From the NCBI RefSeq assembly GCF_020169335.1, contig NZ_JAIEZN010000001.1, positions 1,319,426 through 1,383,425 on the forward strand: a stretch of DNA of 64,000 bases, given 5' to 3'. The first letter of the stretch is position 1; every line of letters begins with the position of its first letter. The notes beneath the pieces were generated by a model that saw only the letters and a program-made list of their open reading frames with translations, made no database searches and was not told the origin of the DNA. The stretch is from Devosia aquimaris (GTDB taxonomy: Bacteria; Pseudomonadota; Alphaproteobacteria; Rhizobiales; Devosiaceae). Of this stretch, positions 18,143 to 28,149 are shown one piece after another. Position numbers and translations under genes: made by a program.

Positions 18143-18547
18143 ATGGCCACCCAATCAGATCTGCGTCGCCTGGCCCTCGCGCTCCCTGGCACCTCAGAAG
18201 CGCCGCACGTCGATCGCCGCGCCTTCAAGGTGCATCGGATCTACGCCACGCTGGCGGCTGATGGCGCGACGGCGAACCTCAAGTTCACGCCGGACGAGCA
18301 GTCCCTGAAATGCATGGTTGCGCCGGAGGTCTTTGCCCCGCTCGACAATGCCTGGGGTCGTCAGGGCTGGACGACGCTGACCCTGGCCGCTGCAACCGAG
18401 GCCGATCTCGCCGCAGCGCTCGCCATGGCCCTGCCCACGCCATTACCAAGCCAGGCCGCAAACGCTAGTCAGCTCTGCAGGGACTGGCGTGCAATCAGAA
18501 TCGGAGTTGGCCGATGGGTGTATCCCGTCCCACCGCGCCGCACCTGA
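18143..18547 (+). CDS. MmcQ/YjbR family protein, probable C-terminal frameshift
   Basis: The first 95 residues match the small YjbR/MmcQ family (CyaY-like fold), with GTSEAPHVDRRAFKVHRIYA and GRQGWTTLTLAAA. The ATG at 18143 follows GGAGG. After about residue 95 the frame reads into a sequence unlike the family and ends at residue 134, longer than usual. Reading one frame over from about 18431 gives AHAITKPGRKR and a stop at 18466-18468, a normal-looking ending, so one base may be missing near 18427-18434. The end coordinate given is that of the uninterrupted frame; the ancestral end is probably 18468. Confidence 0.65.
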   Translation: MATQSDLRRLALALPGTSEAPHVDRRAFKVHRIYATLAADGATANLKFTPDEQSLKCMVAPEVFAPLDNAWGRQGWTTLTLAAATEADLAAALAMALPTPLPSQAANASQLCRDWRAIRIGVGRWVYPVPPRRT

Positions 18548-18573
18548 TTGGTCTCTGTCCGCTAACCGCTGTG

Positions 18574-18650
18574 CCCGTCATTGCCCGGCTCGTCCGGGGC
18601 AAACCTCGCCCATGAACGGGACCAGTCTCTCCCCCTTCAGGGGGAGGCTT
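18574..18650. repeat. REP-like palindromes between convergent genes
   Basis: A fourth, diverged copy of the CGTCATTGCCCGGC family lies at 18575-18603 (right arm CCGGGGCAA instead of CCGGGCAAT), followed at about 18629-18648 by the CTCCCCCTTCAGGGGGAG type also seen near 832-851. The two repeat types thus occur side by side at both places. Confidence 0.65.
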
Positions 18651-18678
18651 TCGAGAGCCCCTGCCCCCGTCGCTGTCC

Positions 18679-18930
18679 TCAGCGATTCCAGTAGTGGTGC
18701 AGTGTCTCGTTGGACATGGCCCACATCAGCAGCGCCGTGAGCAGCATCGCCAGTGCGGTCGCTATCAGCGCCTTGCGCAGAATGCGCGGGCGCATTGGCG
18801 CGCCGGGATCGCTACCTGCAACGACTTTCTCGCCGGCCTCGTGAAAGCTCTGGTTGCCGATCGGCAGCACAGCCACGAAGCTGATCCACCACATCACGAA
18901 AAACACGGCGATGAGCGACCCGATCTGCAT
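18679..18930 (-). CDS. DUF1467 family membrane protein
   Basis: An 83-residue protein with two membrane segments (about residues 4-24 and 55-74) joined by a polar loop GNQSFHEAGEKVVAGSDPGA, matching DUF1467, a family of unknown function in alphaproteobacteria. The frame is open for about 150 codons upstream, but that stretch runs into rnj, so the start at 18930 (MQIGSLIAVFFVMWW) is chosen. It sits between rnj and proS, its usual place; DUF1467 and rnj are separated by a 122-base gap with a large hairpin. Confidence 0.85.
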   Translation of the reverse strand: MQIGSLIAVFFVMWWISFVAVLPIGNQSFHEAGEKVVAGSDPGAPMRPRILRKALIATALAMLLTALLMWAMSNETLHHYWNR

Positions 18931-19008
18931 GGTCTGTCCTGACAGCAAGTTGAAAAAGTTTGGGCCGCCAGCATACGCCCGCGGCCCCATGAGGCGATAG
19001 CAGCAATC

Positions 19009-19044
19009 TTGTCGCGGCGCGCGCCATGGCAACCGCCGCGACAA
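19009..19044 (-). other. Hairpin just after the rnj stop
   Basis: An 11-bp perfect stem (TTGTCGCGGCG at 19009-19019, CGCCGCGACAA at 19034-19044) with a 14-base loop starts 8 bases after the rnj stop. There is no T-run, so it more likely protects or processes the 3' end of the rnj message than terminates it. Confidence 0.5.
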
Positions 19045-19052
19045 CTTAACCG

Positions 19053-20726
19053 TCAGACGCGGTGTACGAACACCGACACATTGGGCTTGCGGCCCCAATA
19101 GGCATTCACCTCGTTGCGAATGGCCTTGAACAGCGCCGAGTTGAGCACTTCGGTGTCGCTGCGCCGCTTGGGCGGCATGGACTTGAGCACGCCATCGATG
19201 GTGTCTTCCACCAACTCGGTCAGCGACTCGTCCTCGGTCTCGGGCAGCCCGTCGATCACCAGATCCGGCCCCGACACCACTTGACCGCCGCCATTCACGC
19301 ACAGGCTCACCACCACATGGCCGCCGAATGACAGCCGGCGCCGGCCCTTGACGCCCGATTCCTCGGGCGTGCACAGCACAAGGCCGTCGAGATAGAGCTC
19401 GCCGGTGCGCACTTCGCCCGGCATCAGCATCGGCTCGGGAAAGAGCCGCACCATGTCGCCATTGCGCGCTTCACACACATTGGCGATGCCCGATTCCCGG
19501 CCCAGCTTGGCATGGGCGGTCAGATGCACGGCTTCGCCATGCACCGGCACCAGCACGTCGGGCTTGAGCCAGCTGTAGAGCTGGCGGATTTCGTCGCGCC
19601 GCGGATGGCCGGTCACATGCACCAGCCCGTCATTGGCGGTGATGACCTCGACGCCCTGGTCGATCAGGCGGTTCTGGATGTCGATGACCTCGCGCTCATT
19701 GCCCGGAATGGCCCAGGACGAGAAGATCATCCGGTCGCCCGCCGTCAGCGCGATCACCGGATGGTCGCCGCGCGCGATACGGGCAATGGCGGCCCGCGCC
19801 TCGCCCTGGCTGCCGGTGCAGATCAGCACGATCTTGTTGCGCGCAATACTGCGATAGGCGTCCTGGTCGAGCAGCGGCGGCAGGCCTTCCAGCATGCCCA
19901 GCTCGCGGGCAATGCCCATGATGCGGTGCAGCGAACGGCCCGACATCACCACCTGGCGCCCGGCCTTCTCGGCGGCACGGACGATTGAGATCACCCGGCC
20001 GACGTTGGAGGCAAAGGTGGTCACCGCCACGCGATTGGGTGACTCGGCGATCATGGCCGCCAGATTGGCCGCCACTTCCGCCTCGCTCGGGCTTTCGCCT
20101 TCCTTGAGCGCATTGGTGGAATCGCAGATCAGCGCCAGGGGCGTCGAGCGGTCTTCGCCAATGGCCTTGAGGCGCGCCACGTCCGTGGGCGCATTGCCGA
20201 CCGGCGTGGGGTCGAGCTTCCAGTCGCCGGTGTGCAGTGCGCGGCCGGCCGGCGTCGAGATCAGCAGGGCATTCGATTCCGGAATCGAATGCGCCACATT
20301 GATCGCCTCGATGGTGAAGGGCCCGACCGTGAACGGCTTGCCGGGCACCATGATGGTCATGTCGACATTTTCGACAATGCCATCCCCTGCCCGCTTGGCC
20401 GCCAACATGGCGGCGGTGAAGCGGGTGGCGAACACCGGCTTCTCAAAGCCCGGCCACAGGTCGAGCACGGCGCCGTAATGGTCTTCGTGGCTATGGGTCA
20501 GGATCAGCGCCAGCACGTCGTCGGCGCGTTCCTCCAGAAATTCCGGATCAGCCATGATCAGCTCGATCCCCGGCAGGTCCGGCCCGCCGAAGGTCACGCC
20601 GCAGTCGACCACGATCCACTTGCGGGATTTCTCCGGCCCGAAGCCGTAGGCGCCCATATTCATGCCGATCTCGCCGACGCCGCCAAGCGGCACAAATACG
20701 AGTTCGTCCCTTTGGGTTTTAGCCAT
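19053..20726 (-). CDS. rnj: Ribonuclease J
   Basis: The 557-residue protein is a metallo-beta-lactamase/beta-CASP ribonuclease with endo- and 5'-3' exonuclease activity in RNA maturation and decay. Seen are the zinc motif HSHEDHYGA (H-x-H-x-DH), the downstream VDCGVTFGG, the beta-CASP domain with CTGSQGEARAA and SGHP-like VTGHPRRDEI, and a C-terminal domain. A 33-codon open extension upstream is not conserved-looking; MAKTQRDELVFVPLGGVGEIG is the family N-terminus. It lies 70 bases after birA in the nuo-birA-rnj order of this order of bacteria. Confidence 0.94.
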   Translation of the reverse strand: MAKTQRDELVFVPLGGVGEIGMNMGAYGFGPEKSRKWIVVDCGVTFGGPDLPGIELIMADPEFLEERADDVLALILTHSHEDHYGAVLDLWPGFEKPVFATRFTAAMLAAKRAGDGIVENVDMTIMVPGKPFTVGPFTIEAINVAHSIPESNALLISTPAGRALHTGDWKLDPTPVGNAPTDVARLKAIGEDRSTPLALICDSTNALKEGESPSEAEVAANLAAMIAESPNRVAVTTFASNVGRVISIVRAAEKAGRQVVMSGRSLHRIMGIARELGMLEGLPPLLDQDAYRSIARNKIVLICTGSQGEARAAIARIARGDHPVIALTAGDRMIFSSWAIPGNEREVIDIQNRLIDQGVEVITANDGLVHVTGHPRRDEIRQLYSWLKPDVLVPVHGEAVHLTAHAKLGRESGIANVCEARNGDMVRLFPEPMLMPGEVRTGELYLDGLVLCTPEESGVKGRRRLSFGGHVVVSLCVNGGGQVVSGPDLVIDGLPETEDESLTELVEDTIDGVLKSMPPKRRSDTEVLNSALFKAIRNEVNAYWGRKPNVSVFVHRV

Positions 20727-20796
20727 GGGTCTTTCAGTCCTTTCGAGCGCAACGCCGGAGCGATCTTTGGTCGCCGGTCGCCTGCGCAATTGATGG

Positions 20797-21627
20797 TCAG
20801 CTTCGGGCGCTGGCCGTTGCCCCAAAATGCACGTCGCCCGCCGTGATTGCGATCAGGCGGTCGTCTTCCGCGCGGACGATCAGCCGTCCCGCGTCGTCGA
20901 TGGTTTCAAAAATGCCGCGCAGCACATCACCGTCCTGGGTGACAGCCACCGGTCCACCGATCCCGGCTGCAGAGGCCCGCCAATCGGCCAATACCGACGC
21001 CAGGCCCTGCCCGTCATTCCATTGGCCGAACACCTCGGCCCAGGCATCCGAGAGCGCCTCGAACACCTCTTCGGCCGAGCGCGTCACGCCCAGACTGTTT
21101 ATATAGATCGCCGGATAGGGCAAACCATCAGGCGCCGCCACAACATTGACGCCAATGCCGATGGCCACTGCCGACCGGCCGTCCGGCGTCCGCACGGCTT
21201 CGAGCAGGATGCCTGCGAGCTTTGCGCCGTCGGCCAGCATGTCATTGGGCCATTTGAGCGCCATGCGCCCGCGGCCATTGGCACTGTCGGCGCCATCGAG
21301 CCCGACCTGAACCAACCCCTTGGGCAAAATAGTGGTGAGCGCCCGGTTGAGCGACACCCCGGCCACAAAGCCCAGCGTTGCCGTCACAGCGGGATCGCAG
21401 TCGGGCACCACCAACAGCGTTGCCGCCAGATTGCCATGCGGATTGACCCAGGCCCGGCCACGCCGGCCGCGACCACTGGTCTGCTGCCGCGCCGCGAACC
21501 AGATGCCGCCCGGATCGCCGGCGGAGGCAGCCGCCAGCGCTTCCTGATTGGTTGACCCAATGCTGTCAAAGCTGCGCAGCCGATAGCCGGCTGCGCGCGC
21601 CTTGGGTCCGAGCGCGAAGTCGGTCAC
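20797..21627 (-). CDS. birA: Biotin-[acetyl-CoA-carboxylase] ligase
   Basis: The 276-residue enzyme attaches biotin to the carrier lysine of acetyl-CoA carboxylase. The ATP/biotin-binding GRGRRGRAW near residue 52, KWPNDML and KLAGILLE are the expected motifs. It has no N-terminal winged helix, so it is the non-regulatory class. Its start codon directly abuts the nuoN stop, so it is probably the fifteenth gene of the nuo transcript, a conserved arrangement without known functional reason. Confidence 0.93.
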   Translation of the reverse strand: MTDFALGPKARAAGYRLRSFDSIGSTNQEALAAASAGDPGGIWFAARQQTSGRGRRGRAWVNPHGNLAATLLVVPDCDPAVTATLGFVAGVSLNRALTTILPKGLVQVGLDGADSANGRGRMALKWPNDMLADGAKLAGILLEAVRTPDGRSAVAIGIGVNVVAAPDGLPYPAIYINSLGVTRSAEEVFEALSDAWAEVFGQWNDGQGLASVLADWRASAAGIGGPVAVTQDGDVLRGIFETIDDAGRLIVRAEDDRLIAITAGDVHFGATASARS

Positions 21628-23073
21628 CTAGAACAGGCTTCCTGCGGCGGACTGGGCAAGCCCGGCCAGCGGCCCGGCGACGGTGAAGTAATACGTCACC
21701 ACCACAAAGCCGGTCACGGCCATGATGATGTTGAGCTCGGCCGGAACCGCCTCGAACTCGCGCACCGGGGCGTCGAAATACATCACCTTGATCACGCGCA
21801 GGTAGTAGAAGGCGCTGATGGCCGAAGCCAGCACGCCGATCACCGCCAGCACATAGAGATGCGCATGGATCGCCGCCAGAAACACATGCCACTTGGCGAA
21901 GAACCCTGCGAGCGGCGGCATGCCGATCAGCGAGAACATGACGATGGCCATGATCGCCGCGACGAACGGACGGTGCTGGGCGGCGCCAGCCAGATCCTCG
22001 ATGGTCTCGACATATCCCGCACTGGTGCGCAGCGACAGGATGCAGGCGAACAGCGCGACCGTCATGGTGACATAGATCGCCATATAGATCGCGACGCCTT
22101 CAACACCACCCTGCGTTCCCGAGGACAGGCCCACCAAGGCAAAGCCCACGTGACCGATTGAGGAATAGGCAATCAGGCGCTTGATGGACTTCTGCCCGAT
22201 GGCCGCAAAGGCCGCCAGCACCATCGATGCGATGGAAAGGAAGATGACGATCTGCTGCCAGTCGTGGCTGATGCCCTTGAAGGTATCAGTCACCAGGCGC
22301 ACCATCAGCGCCATGGCGGCAACCTTGGGCGCAGTGGCAAAGAAGGCCGTCACAGGGGTGGGAGCGCCTTCATACACGTCCGGCGTCCACATGTGGAACG
22401 GCACGGCCGAGATCTTGAAGGCCACGCCAGCCAGCAGGAACACCACGCCGAAGATCAGGCCGATCGAACGGCCTTCCTGGGCGATCGCCACCAAGATTTC
22501 GCTGAGATTGGTGTGGCCGGTAAAGCCATACACCAGCGACGAGCCATAGAGCAGCATGCCCGAGCTCAGCGCGCCCAACACGAAGTACTTCAGGCCCGCC
22601 TCGGTCGCCTTGCTGTCCTCGCGCTTGATGGCCGCCAGCACATAGAGCGACAGCGACTGCAGCTCGAGGCCGACATAAAGGCTCATCAAATCGTTGGCCG
22701 ACACCATCATCATCATGCCGAGCGTCGCCAGCACGACCAGCACGGCATATTCGTACTTGTGGGTGCCATTTTCCTCGGCCCGCGGCAGCGCCAGCAGCAG
22801 CGAGAGGGCCGAGCCCCCCAGCACCAGCGCCTTCATATAGCGGGCGAAGCCATCGGCGATGAACACGCCGTTGAACAGCACGCCGTCCTTGGGCTGCAGG
22901 ATAACCAGGGCCGCGGTGACAATCAGCAGCAGCACGGCGCCATAGGACACCAGCACCGAGCGCTCCTTGTTGACCACGACACCAATCATCAGAAGCACCA
23001 CGGCGCCAATCGCCAGCAGCATTTCCGGATAGGCGGGAGCCAGGCTCGCGAAATCGATAACGTCTGAGTTCAC
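21628..23073 (-). CDS. nuoN: NADH-quinone oxidoreductase subunit N
   Basis: The 481-residue polytopic membrane subunit is one of three antiporter-like proton-pumping units of complex I. About 14 hydrophobic segments are visible, with the key charged residues of the channel in segments such as LGLELQSLSLYVLAAIKRED and FKISAVPFHMWTPDVYEGAP, and the lysine of KSIKRLIAYSSIGHVG. Length and order (after nuoM, 9-base gap) are normal. Confidence 0.96.
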   Translation of the reverse strand: MNSDVIDFASLAPAYPEMLLAIGAVVLLMIGVVVNKERSVLVSYGAVLLLIVTAALVILQPKDGVLFNGVFIADGFARYMKALVLGGSALSLLLALPRAEENGTHKYEYAVLVVLATLGMMMMVSANDLMSLYVGLELQSLSLYVLAAIKREDSKATEAGLKYFVLGALSSGMLLYGSSLVYGFTGHTNLSEILVAIAQEGRSIGLIFGVVFLLAGVAFKISAVPFHMWTPDVYEGAPTPVTAFFATAPKVAAMALMVRLVTDTFKGISHDWQQIVIFLSIASMVLAAFAAIGQKSIKRLIAYSSIGHVGFALVGLSSGTQGGVEGVAIYMAIYVTMTVALFACILSLRTSAGYVETIEDLAGAAQHRPFVAAIMAIVMFSLIGMPPLAGFFAKWHVFLAAIHAHLYVLAVIGVLASAISAFYYLRVIKVMYFDAPVREFEAVPAELNIIMAVTGFVVVTYYFTVAGPLAGLAQSAAGSLF

Positions 23074-23082
23074 GGGACTCTC

Positions 23083-24657
23083 CTAGTGGGCAGCAGGCGC
23101 GGCGGCGGGCTCTTCGGCCGCAGCAACCGGTTCAGCATGGGCAAGGGGCGCCTGCGCCTGGGCAAGCGACACTGCCGGGTCAAGGCCAACGGCCGTGGCA
23201 TAGTTCGTCACCAGCCGGTTCACAGCCGCCGCCGTCGTATCGAGAATTGGCGCGGGATAGAAGCCGAACACCACCGTCAGCACGATCAGGGGATAGAGCA
23301 TCACCTTCTCGCGCAGGTTGAGGTCGAGAATGGCCTTGAGGCTATCCTTGGTCAGCGCACCGAAGATCACGCGGCGATAGAGCCACAAGGCATAGGCCGC
23401 CGAGAAGATCACGCCAAAGGCGGCGCCAAAGCCGACCCAGGTGTTGACCTGGAACACGCCGAGCATGGTGAGGAATTCACCCACGAAACCCGAGGTGCCC
23501 GGCAGGCCCACATTGGCCATGGTGAACACCATGAAGGCGAAGGCATAGCGCGGCATGCGCTCGACCAGACCACCATAGGCTTCGATGTCACGGGTGTGCA
23601 TGCGGTCGTAGATCACGCCGACACACAGGAACAGCGCGCCCGACACGATGCCGTGCGAGATCATCTGGAACATGGCACCCTGAATGCCCAGGGCATTGCC
23701 GGCAAAGATACCCATGGTCACAAAGCCCATGTGCGCCACCGACGAATAGGCGATCAGCTTCTTGATGTCGGTCTGCACCAGGGCCACCAGCGAGGTGACG
23801 ACGATCGCGGCCACCGACAGGAAGAACACGATATTGGCAAACTGGGCCGAAGCGTCGGGGAACATCGAGATGCTGAAGCGCAGGAAGCCATAGCCGCCCA
23901 GCTTGAGCAGGATCGCCGCCAGGATCACGGAGCCAGCGGTCGGCGCCTGCACGTGCGCTTCCGGCAGCCAACGGTGGAACGGCCACATCGGCATCTTGAC
24001 CGCCAGCGAGGCGAAGAACGCCCACCACAGCCAGGGCTGCCAGGACTTGGGGAAGTCGTGGTCCAGCAGCTTGGTGATGTCGGTCGTGCCGCCATTCCAA
24101 TACATGGCCATGATGGCCAGCAGCATCAGCACCGAGCCGACGAAGGTGTAGAAGAAGAATTTGTAGCTGGCCTGGATGCGGGCCGCACCACCCCAGATGC
24201 CGATGATCAGGAACATCGGCAGCAGCGTGCCTTCGAAGAACACATAGAACATGGCCAGATCGAGCGTGGTGAACACGCCGATCATCAGCGTCTCGAGGAT
24301 CAGGAACACGATCATGTATTCCTTGACCCGCTCGGTCACCGACTCCCAGCTTGCCAGGATGGCAAACGGCATCAGCAGCGCCGTCAGCACCACGAACAGC
24401 ACCGAAATGCCGTCCACGCCAACGCGATAGCCGATGGTGTCACCGACCCAGGCCAGGTTCACCACGAACTGGAACCCGTCATTGCTGGGGTCAAAGGCGC
24501 GCCACATGGCCAGCGAGAGCACCAGCACCACGCCGGTGACAATCAGGGCCGTCCAGCGGATGGCCGCTTCCGCCGTCCGTGGCGTCAGCAGGATCGCTAT
24601 GGCCCCCAGCATGGGCAGCCACGTGAGGACTGTGAGAATGGAGTTTTCGAAGGTCAT
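23083..24657 (-). CDS. nuoM: NADH-quinone oxidoreductase subunit M
   Basis: The 524-residue antiporter-like membrane subunit of complex I. Diagnostic segments are [20 protein letters not shown] (essential Glu in the fifth membrane helix), [19 protein letters not shown] and [15 protein letters not shown]. The C-terminus carries an Ala/Glu/Pro-rich tail of about 25 residues ([13 protein letters not shown] at the very end) beyond the family core. Its start overlaps the nuoL stop by one base. Confidence 0.96.
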   Translation of the reverse strand: MTFENSILTVLTWLPMLGAIAILLTPRTAEAAIRWTALIVTGVVLVLSLAMWRAFDPSNDGFQFVVNLAWVGDTIGYRVGVDGISVLFVVLTALLMPFAILASWESVTERVKEYMIVFLILETLMIGVFTTLDLAMFYVFFEGTLLPMFLIIGIWGGAARIQASYKFFFYTFVGSVLMLLAIMAMYWNGGTTDITKLLDHDFPKSWQPWLWWAFFASLAVKMPMWPFHRWLPEAHVQAPTAGSVILAAILLKLGGYGFLRFSISMFPDASAQFANIVFFLSVAAIVVTSLVALVQTDIKKLIAYSSVAHMGFVTMGIFAGNALGIQGAMFQMISHGIVSGALFLCVGVIYDRMHTRDIEAYGGLVERMPRYAFAFMVFTMANVGLPGTSGFVGEFLTMLGVFQVNTWVGFGAAFGVIFSAAYALWLYRRVIFGALTKDSLKAILDLNLREKVMLYPLIVLTVVFGFYPAPILDTTAAAVNRLVTNYATAVGLDPAVSLAQAQAPLAHAEPVAAAEEPAAAPAAH

Positions 24658-26708
24658 CAGATCAGTCCCCCGGCCGCAATGGCCCAGGTCAGCAGAGCCG
24701 CGATGCCGATCAGCATGGCGAAGGCATAATGGTAGAGATAGCCCGACTGGAGCTTGGTAACCCAGCTGGTCACGTTGAGCACGCGCCGGCCGAGGCCGCC
24801 GGTGATCTTGTCGTCCACCAGCCAGTCATCAAAGCCCTTCCAGAACGCACGGCCGATCCACAGCGCAGGCTTCACGAAGATGAAGTCATACAGCTCGTCG
24901 AAGTACCACTTGTTGAGCAGGAACTTGTAGAGGCCAGGATTGGTCGCGGCCAGCTTGGCCGGGGTCTCCGGACGGCGGATATACATGTACCAGGCGGTTA
25001 CAAAACCGATCACCATGGCAATCGTCGCGCTCCACTTCACCCACAGCGGCACATGGTGCGCTGCCTCGATGATCTCGTGGTCGACCACGATGGCACCGGC
25101 GAAGAAGTGTTCGATATGCTCCACATCGTGGAAGAACATGCCGTAGAACACCGCACCTGCGAGCACCGCACCGACAGCCAGCACATAAAGCGGCACCAGC
25201 ATCACATTGGGCGCCTCATGGGCATTGTCATAGGCCGAGCCGTGGTGGCCATGGTCGTCATGCGCATGGTCGTCATGGGCATGGTGATCATGCGCCGGCT
25301 CGCGCGGCGTGCCGTGGAAGGTCAGGTGGATCAGGCGCCACGAGTAGAAGCTCGTGAACAGCGCCGCAATCACCAGCAGCCAGAAGGCGAACATGCCCGT
25401 GTTGCCGCCGACGGCATAGGCCGCCTCGATGATCGAGTCCTTGGAGAAGAAGCCGGCAAAGCCCAGCCATTCCGAACCCGGAATACCCACACCGGTCAGC
25501 GCCAGGGTGCCGATCAGCATCATGGCATAGGTGATCGGGATCTTCTTGCGCAGGCCGCCCATGTTCCGCATGTCCTGCTCATGGTGCATGGCATGGATCA
25601 CCGCGCCAGCGCCCAGGAACAGCAGCGCCTTGAAGAAGGCGTGGGTGAACAGGTGGAACACACCGGCCGAATAGGCCCCTGCCCCAAGCGCCACGAACAT
25701 GTAGCCGAGCTGCGAACAGGTCGAATAGGCGATCACGCGCTTGATGTCGTTCTGCACCAGGCCCACCGTCGCCGCGAAGAACGCGGTGATGGCGCCGATC
25801 ACCAGCACGAAAGTCATCGCGGTCGGCGAAGTCTCGAACAGCGGCGACAGGCGCGCCACCATGAACACGCCGGCGGTCACCATGGTGGCCGCGTGGATCA
25901 GCGCCGACACCGGGGTCGGGCCTTCCATGGCGTCCGGCAGCCAGGTGTGCAGCAGGAACTGTGCCGACTTGCCCATGGCGCCCATGAACAGCAGCAGGCA
26001 GATGACAGTCATGGCGTCGAGCTTCCAGCCGAGGAACTGCATCACCGGCAGGCCGGTGGTGCCGAACTCGCCCACGGCGTGGAACGCGCCGTCGAAGTCG
26101 ATATGGCCCAGCACCATGAAGGCGCCGAAAATGCCCAGGGCAAAGCCGAAGTCACCCACGCGGTTGACCACGAAGGCCTTCATGGCCGCCGCCGTTGCCG
26201 ACGGCTTGGTGTACCAGAAGCCGATCAGCAGGTACGAAGCCAGGCCCACGCCTTCCCAGCCGAAGAACATCTGCAGGAAGTTGTCGGCCGTCACCAGCAT
26301 CAGCATGGCGAAGGTGAACAGGCTCAGATAGGCGAAGAAGCGGCTGCGGTGCGGATCGTCGGCCATGTAGCCGATCGAATAGATGTGCACCAGGCTCGAC
26401 ACCGTGTTGACCACCACCAGCATGATGGCCGTCAGCGTATCGACGCGCAGCACCCAGCGCAGGTCCATGTCGCCGACCTGGATCCAGCGCATCACCTCGA
26501 CCTTGACCACGGCCGTATGGCCGTCTGCCACGGCACCGGCAAGTCCGCCGCCAAAGGCGACCGGCAGGAACACGACCCAGCTCAGCACCGCTGCAATCAG
26601 CAGCAGGCCCGTGGTGATATATTCGCTGGTCCGGTGACCGATGGTCCGACCCAGAAGCCCCGCTATCAGCGCACCGATAAGGGGCAGGAAAACAATCGCT
26701 TGAATCAT
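24657..26708 (-). CDS. nuoL: NADH-quinone oxidoreductase subunit L
   Basis: The 683-residue membrane subunit has the antiporter core and the long lateral C-terminal helix that runs along the membrane arm. Core segments are [39 protein letters not shown] and [21 protein letters not shown] His/Asp-rich stretch ([18 protein letters not shown]) at about residues 468-490 lies in a loop between helices and is longer than in many homologues. It starts 11 bases after the nuoK stop. Confidence 0.96.
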   Translation of the reverse strand: MIQAIVFLPLIGALIAGLLGRTIGHRTSEYITTGLLLIAAVLSWVVFLPVAFGGGLAGAVADGHTAVVKVEVMRWIQVGDMDLRWVLRVDTLTAIMLVVVNTVSSLVHIYSIGYMADDPHRSRFFAYLSLFTFAMLMLVTADNFLQMFFGWEGVGLASYLLIGFWYTKPSATAAAMKAFVVNRVGDFGFALGIFGAFMVLGHIDFDGAFHAVGEFGTTGLPVMQFLGWKLDAMTVICLLLFMGAMGKSAQFLLHTWLPDAMEGPTPVSALIHAATMVTAGVFMVARLSPLFETSPTAMTFVLVIGAITAFFAATVGLVQNDIKRVIAYSTCSQLGYMFVALGAGAYSAGVFHLFTHAFFKALLFLGAGAVIHAMHHEQDMRNMGGLRKKIPITYAMMLIGTLALTGVGIPGSEWLGFAGFFSKDSIIEAAYAVGGNTGMFAFWLLVIAALFTSFYSWRLIHLTFHGTPREPAHDHHAHDDHAHDDHGHHGSAYDNAHEAPNVMLVPLYVLAVGAVLAGAVFYGMFFHDVEHIEHFFAGAIVVDHEIIEAAHHVPLWVKWSATIAMVIGFVTAWYMYIRRPETPAKLAATNPGLYKFLLNKWYFDELYDFIFVKPALWIGRAFWKGFDDWLVDDKITGGLGRRVLNVTSWVTKLQSGYLYHYAFAMLIGIAALLTWAIAAGGLI

Positions 26709-26719
26709 AGCGGTGGTTC

Positions 26720-27034
26720 TTAGCCCTTCATCGTGTTGACGTCTTCAACCGCGATCGAGCCACGGTTGCGATAGAAAATGACCAGGATGGCCAGGCCGAT
26801 GGCGGCCTCGGCGGCAGCCACTGTCAGGATCAGCAGCGCAAAGATCTGACCCTGCAGGTCATTGAGCTGCGCACTGAAGGCCACCAGATTGAGGTTCACC
26901 GCCAGCAGGATGAGCTCCACCGACATCAGGATGACGATGATGTTCTTGCGGTTGATGAAAATGCCGAACACGCCCAGCGTGAACAGAATGGCTGCTACGG
27001 TCAGGTAGTGACCGAGCCCGATACCCAAGCCCAT
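26720..27034 (-). CDS. nuoK: NADH-quinone oxidoreductase subunit K
   Basis: The 104-residue subunit has three membrane helices and carries the two conserved membrane glutamates (in [11 protein letters not shown] and [12 protein letters not shown]) needed for proton transfer between the quinone site and the antiporter subunits. Length is typical and it starts 9 bases after nuoJ. Confidence 0.96.
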   Translation of the reverse strand: MGLGIGLGHYLTVAAILFTLGVFGIFINRKNIIVILMSVELILLAVNLNLVAFSAQLNDLQGQIFALLILTVAAAEAAIGLAILVIFYRNRGSIAVEDVNTMKG

Positions 27035-27043
27035 GTTCGCCTC

Positions 27044-27649
27044 CTACAGCCCTTGACCGCTTTTGACTTTGACGATTTCCAGCGTTTCGGATGGCCGGCG
27101 GCCAACCTGCTTGACCGGATCCTGGCGCTTCACATTGCTCTTGTGCTGCAGCGTGAGCACGATGGCGCCGATCATGGCCACCAGCAGCACCGCCGCAGCG
27201 CCCAGGAACAGGAACACATAGCGCGTGTAGAGCACCTGGCCGATGGCGCGCATATTGTCCACGCCATCCATCGGCAGCACAGCCGAGGCGGTGACTTCAG
27301 GCGATACCACGAAGCTCCCCGCCAGCATCAGCAGCTCGAGCAGCAGCACGGCGCCCACGATCACGCCAATCGGCGCATATTGCAGGAAGCCCTGCCGCAG
27401 CGAGGCGAAGTCGACGTCCAGCATCATCACGACGAACAGGAACAGCACCATAACGGCGCCGACATAGACCACGATCAGCATCAGGGCGAGGAACTCGGCC
27501 CCGGCCAGCATGAACAGGCCCGCGGCGTTGAAGAACACCAGGATCAGGAACAGCACGGCGTGAATCGGGTTCCGCGCGGAGATCACCATCAGCGCCGAAG
27601 CCACGGCAATCGCCGAGAAAACGTAGAAGAAGAACAGTGGAAGTGTCAT
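27044..27649 (-). CDS. nuoJ: NADH-quinone oxidoreductase subunit J
   Basis: The 201-residue membrane subunit has five hydrophobic segments; AEFLALMLIVVYVGAVMVLF covers the third helix, whose pi-bulge region is important for coupling. The hydrophilic C-terminus (about residues 165-201) extends into the cytoplasm. Position between nuoI and nuoK is standard. Confidence 0.95.
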   Translation of the reverse strand: MTLPLFFFYVFSAIAVASALMVISARNPIHAVLFLILVFFNAAGLFMLAGAEFLALMLIVVYVGAVMVLFLFVVMMLDVDFASLRQGFLQYAPIGVIVGAVLLLELLMLAGSFVVSPEVTASAVLPMDGVDNMRAIGQVLYTRYVFLFLGAAAVLLVAMIGAIVLTLQHKSNVKRQDPVKQVGRRPSETLEIVKVKSGQGL

Positions 27650-27660
27650 GCGCTTCCCTC

Positions 27661-28149
27661 TCAGCGATACGGTGCGTCGGCGGACAGATTGGCAGCGATT
27701 TCGCGCTCCCAGCGGTCACCGTTGGCGAGCAGCTTCTCCTTGGAGAAATACAGCTCTTCGCGCGTTTCGGTGGCAAATTCGAAGTTCGGACCTTCCACGA
27801 TCGCGTCCACCGGGCAGGCTTCCTGGCAGAAGCCGCAATAGATGCACTTGACCATGTCGATGTCGTAGCGAACCGTGCGGCGGGTGCCGTCGTTCTGGCG
27901 CGGGCCGGCCTCGATGGTGATGGCCTGCGCCGGGCAGATCGCTTCGCACAGCTTGCAGGCGATGCAGCGCTCTTCCCCGTTGGGGTAGCGGCGCAGTGCA
28001 TGCTCACCACGGAAGCGCGGGCTGACATGCCCCTTCTCGAACGGATAGTTGATCGTCGGCTTGGCCGTGAAGAAATACCGCATGGTCAGGCCAAAGGCCT
28101 TCACCAGCTCGGTGAGCAGCAGCGTATTGACGAACTGGGCGGCGCGCAT
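27661..28149 (-). CDS. nuoI: NADH-quinone oxidoreductase subunit I
   Basis: The 162-residue peripheral-arm subunit binds two [4Fe-4S] clusters (N6a and N6b) through [12 protein letters not shown] and [12 protein letters not shown], with each last Cys donated to the other cluster. [20 protein letters not shown] is a family hallmark. Its start overlaps the nuoH stop by one base. Confidence 0.97.
   Translation of the reverse strand: MRAAQFVNTLLLTELVKAFGLTMRYFFTAKPTINYPFEKGHVSPRFRGEHALRRYPNGEERCIACKLCEAICPAQAITIEAGPRQNDGTRRTVRYDIDMVKCIYCGFCQEACPVDAIVEGPNFEFATETREELYFSKEKLLANGDRWEREIAANLSADAPYR

Noticed and set aside
18018..18308. 96-codon TTG-started frame across the terminator
   Set aside because: It runs through the terminator and then overlaps the YjbR gene out of frame; only its first part could be a leader peptide.
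24729..26723. Open frame of 664 codons opposite nuoL
   Set aside because: His/Gln/Arg-rich antisense frame over a certain gene.
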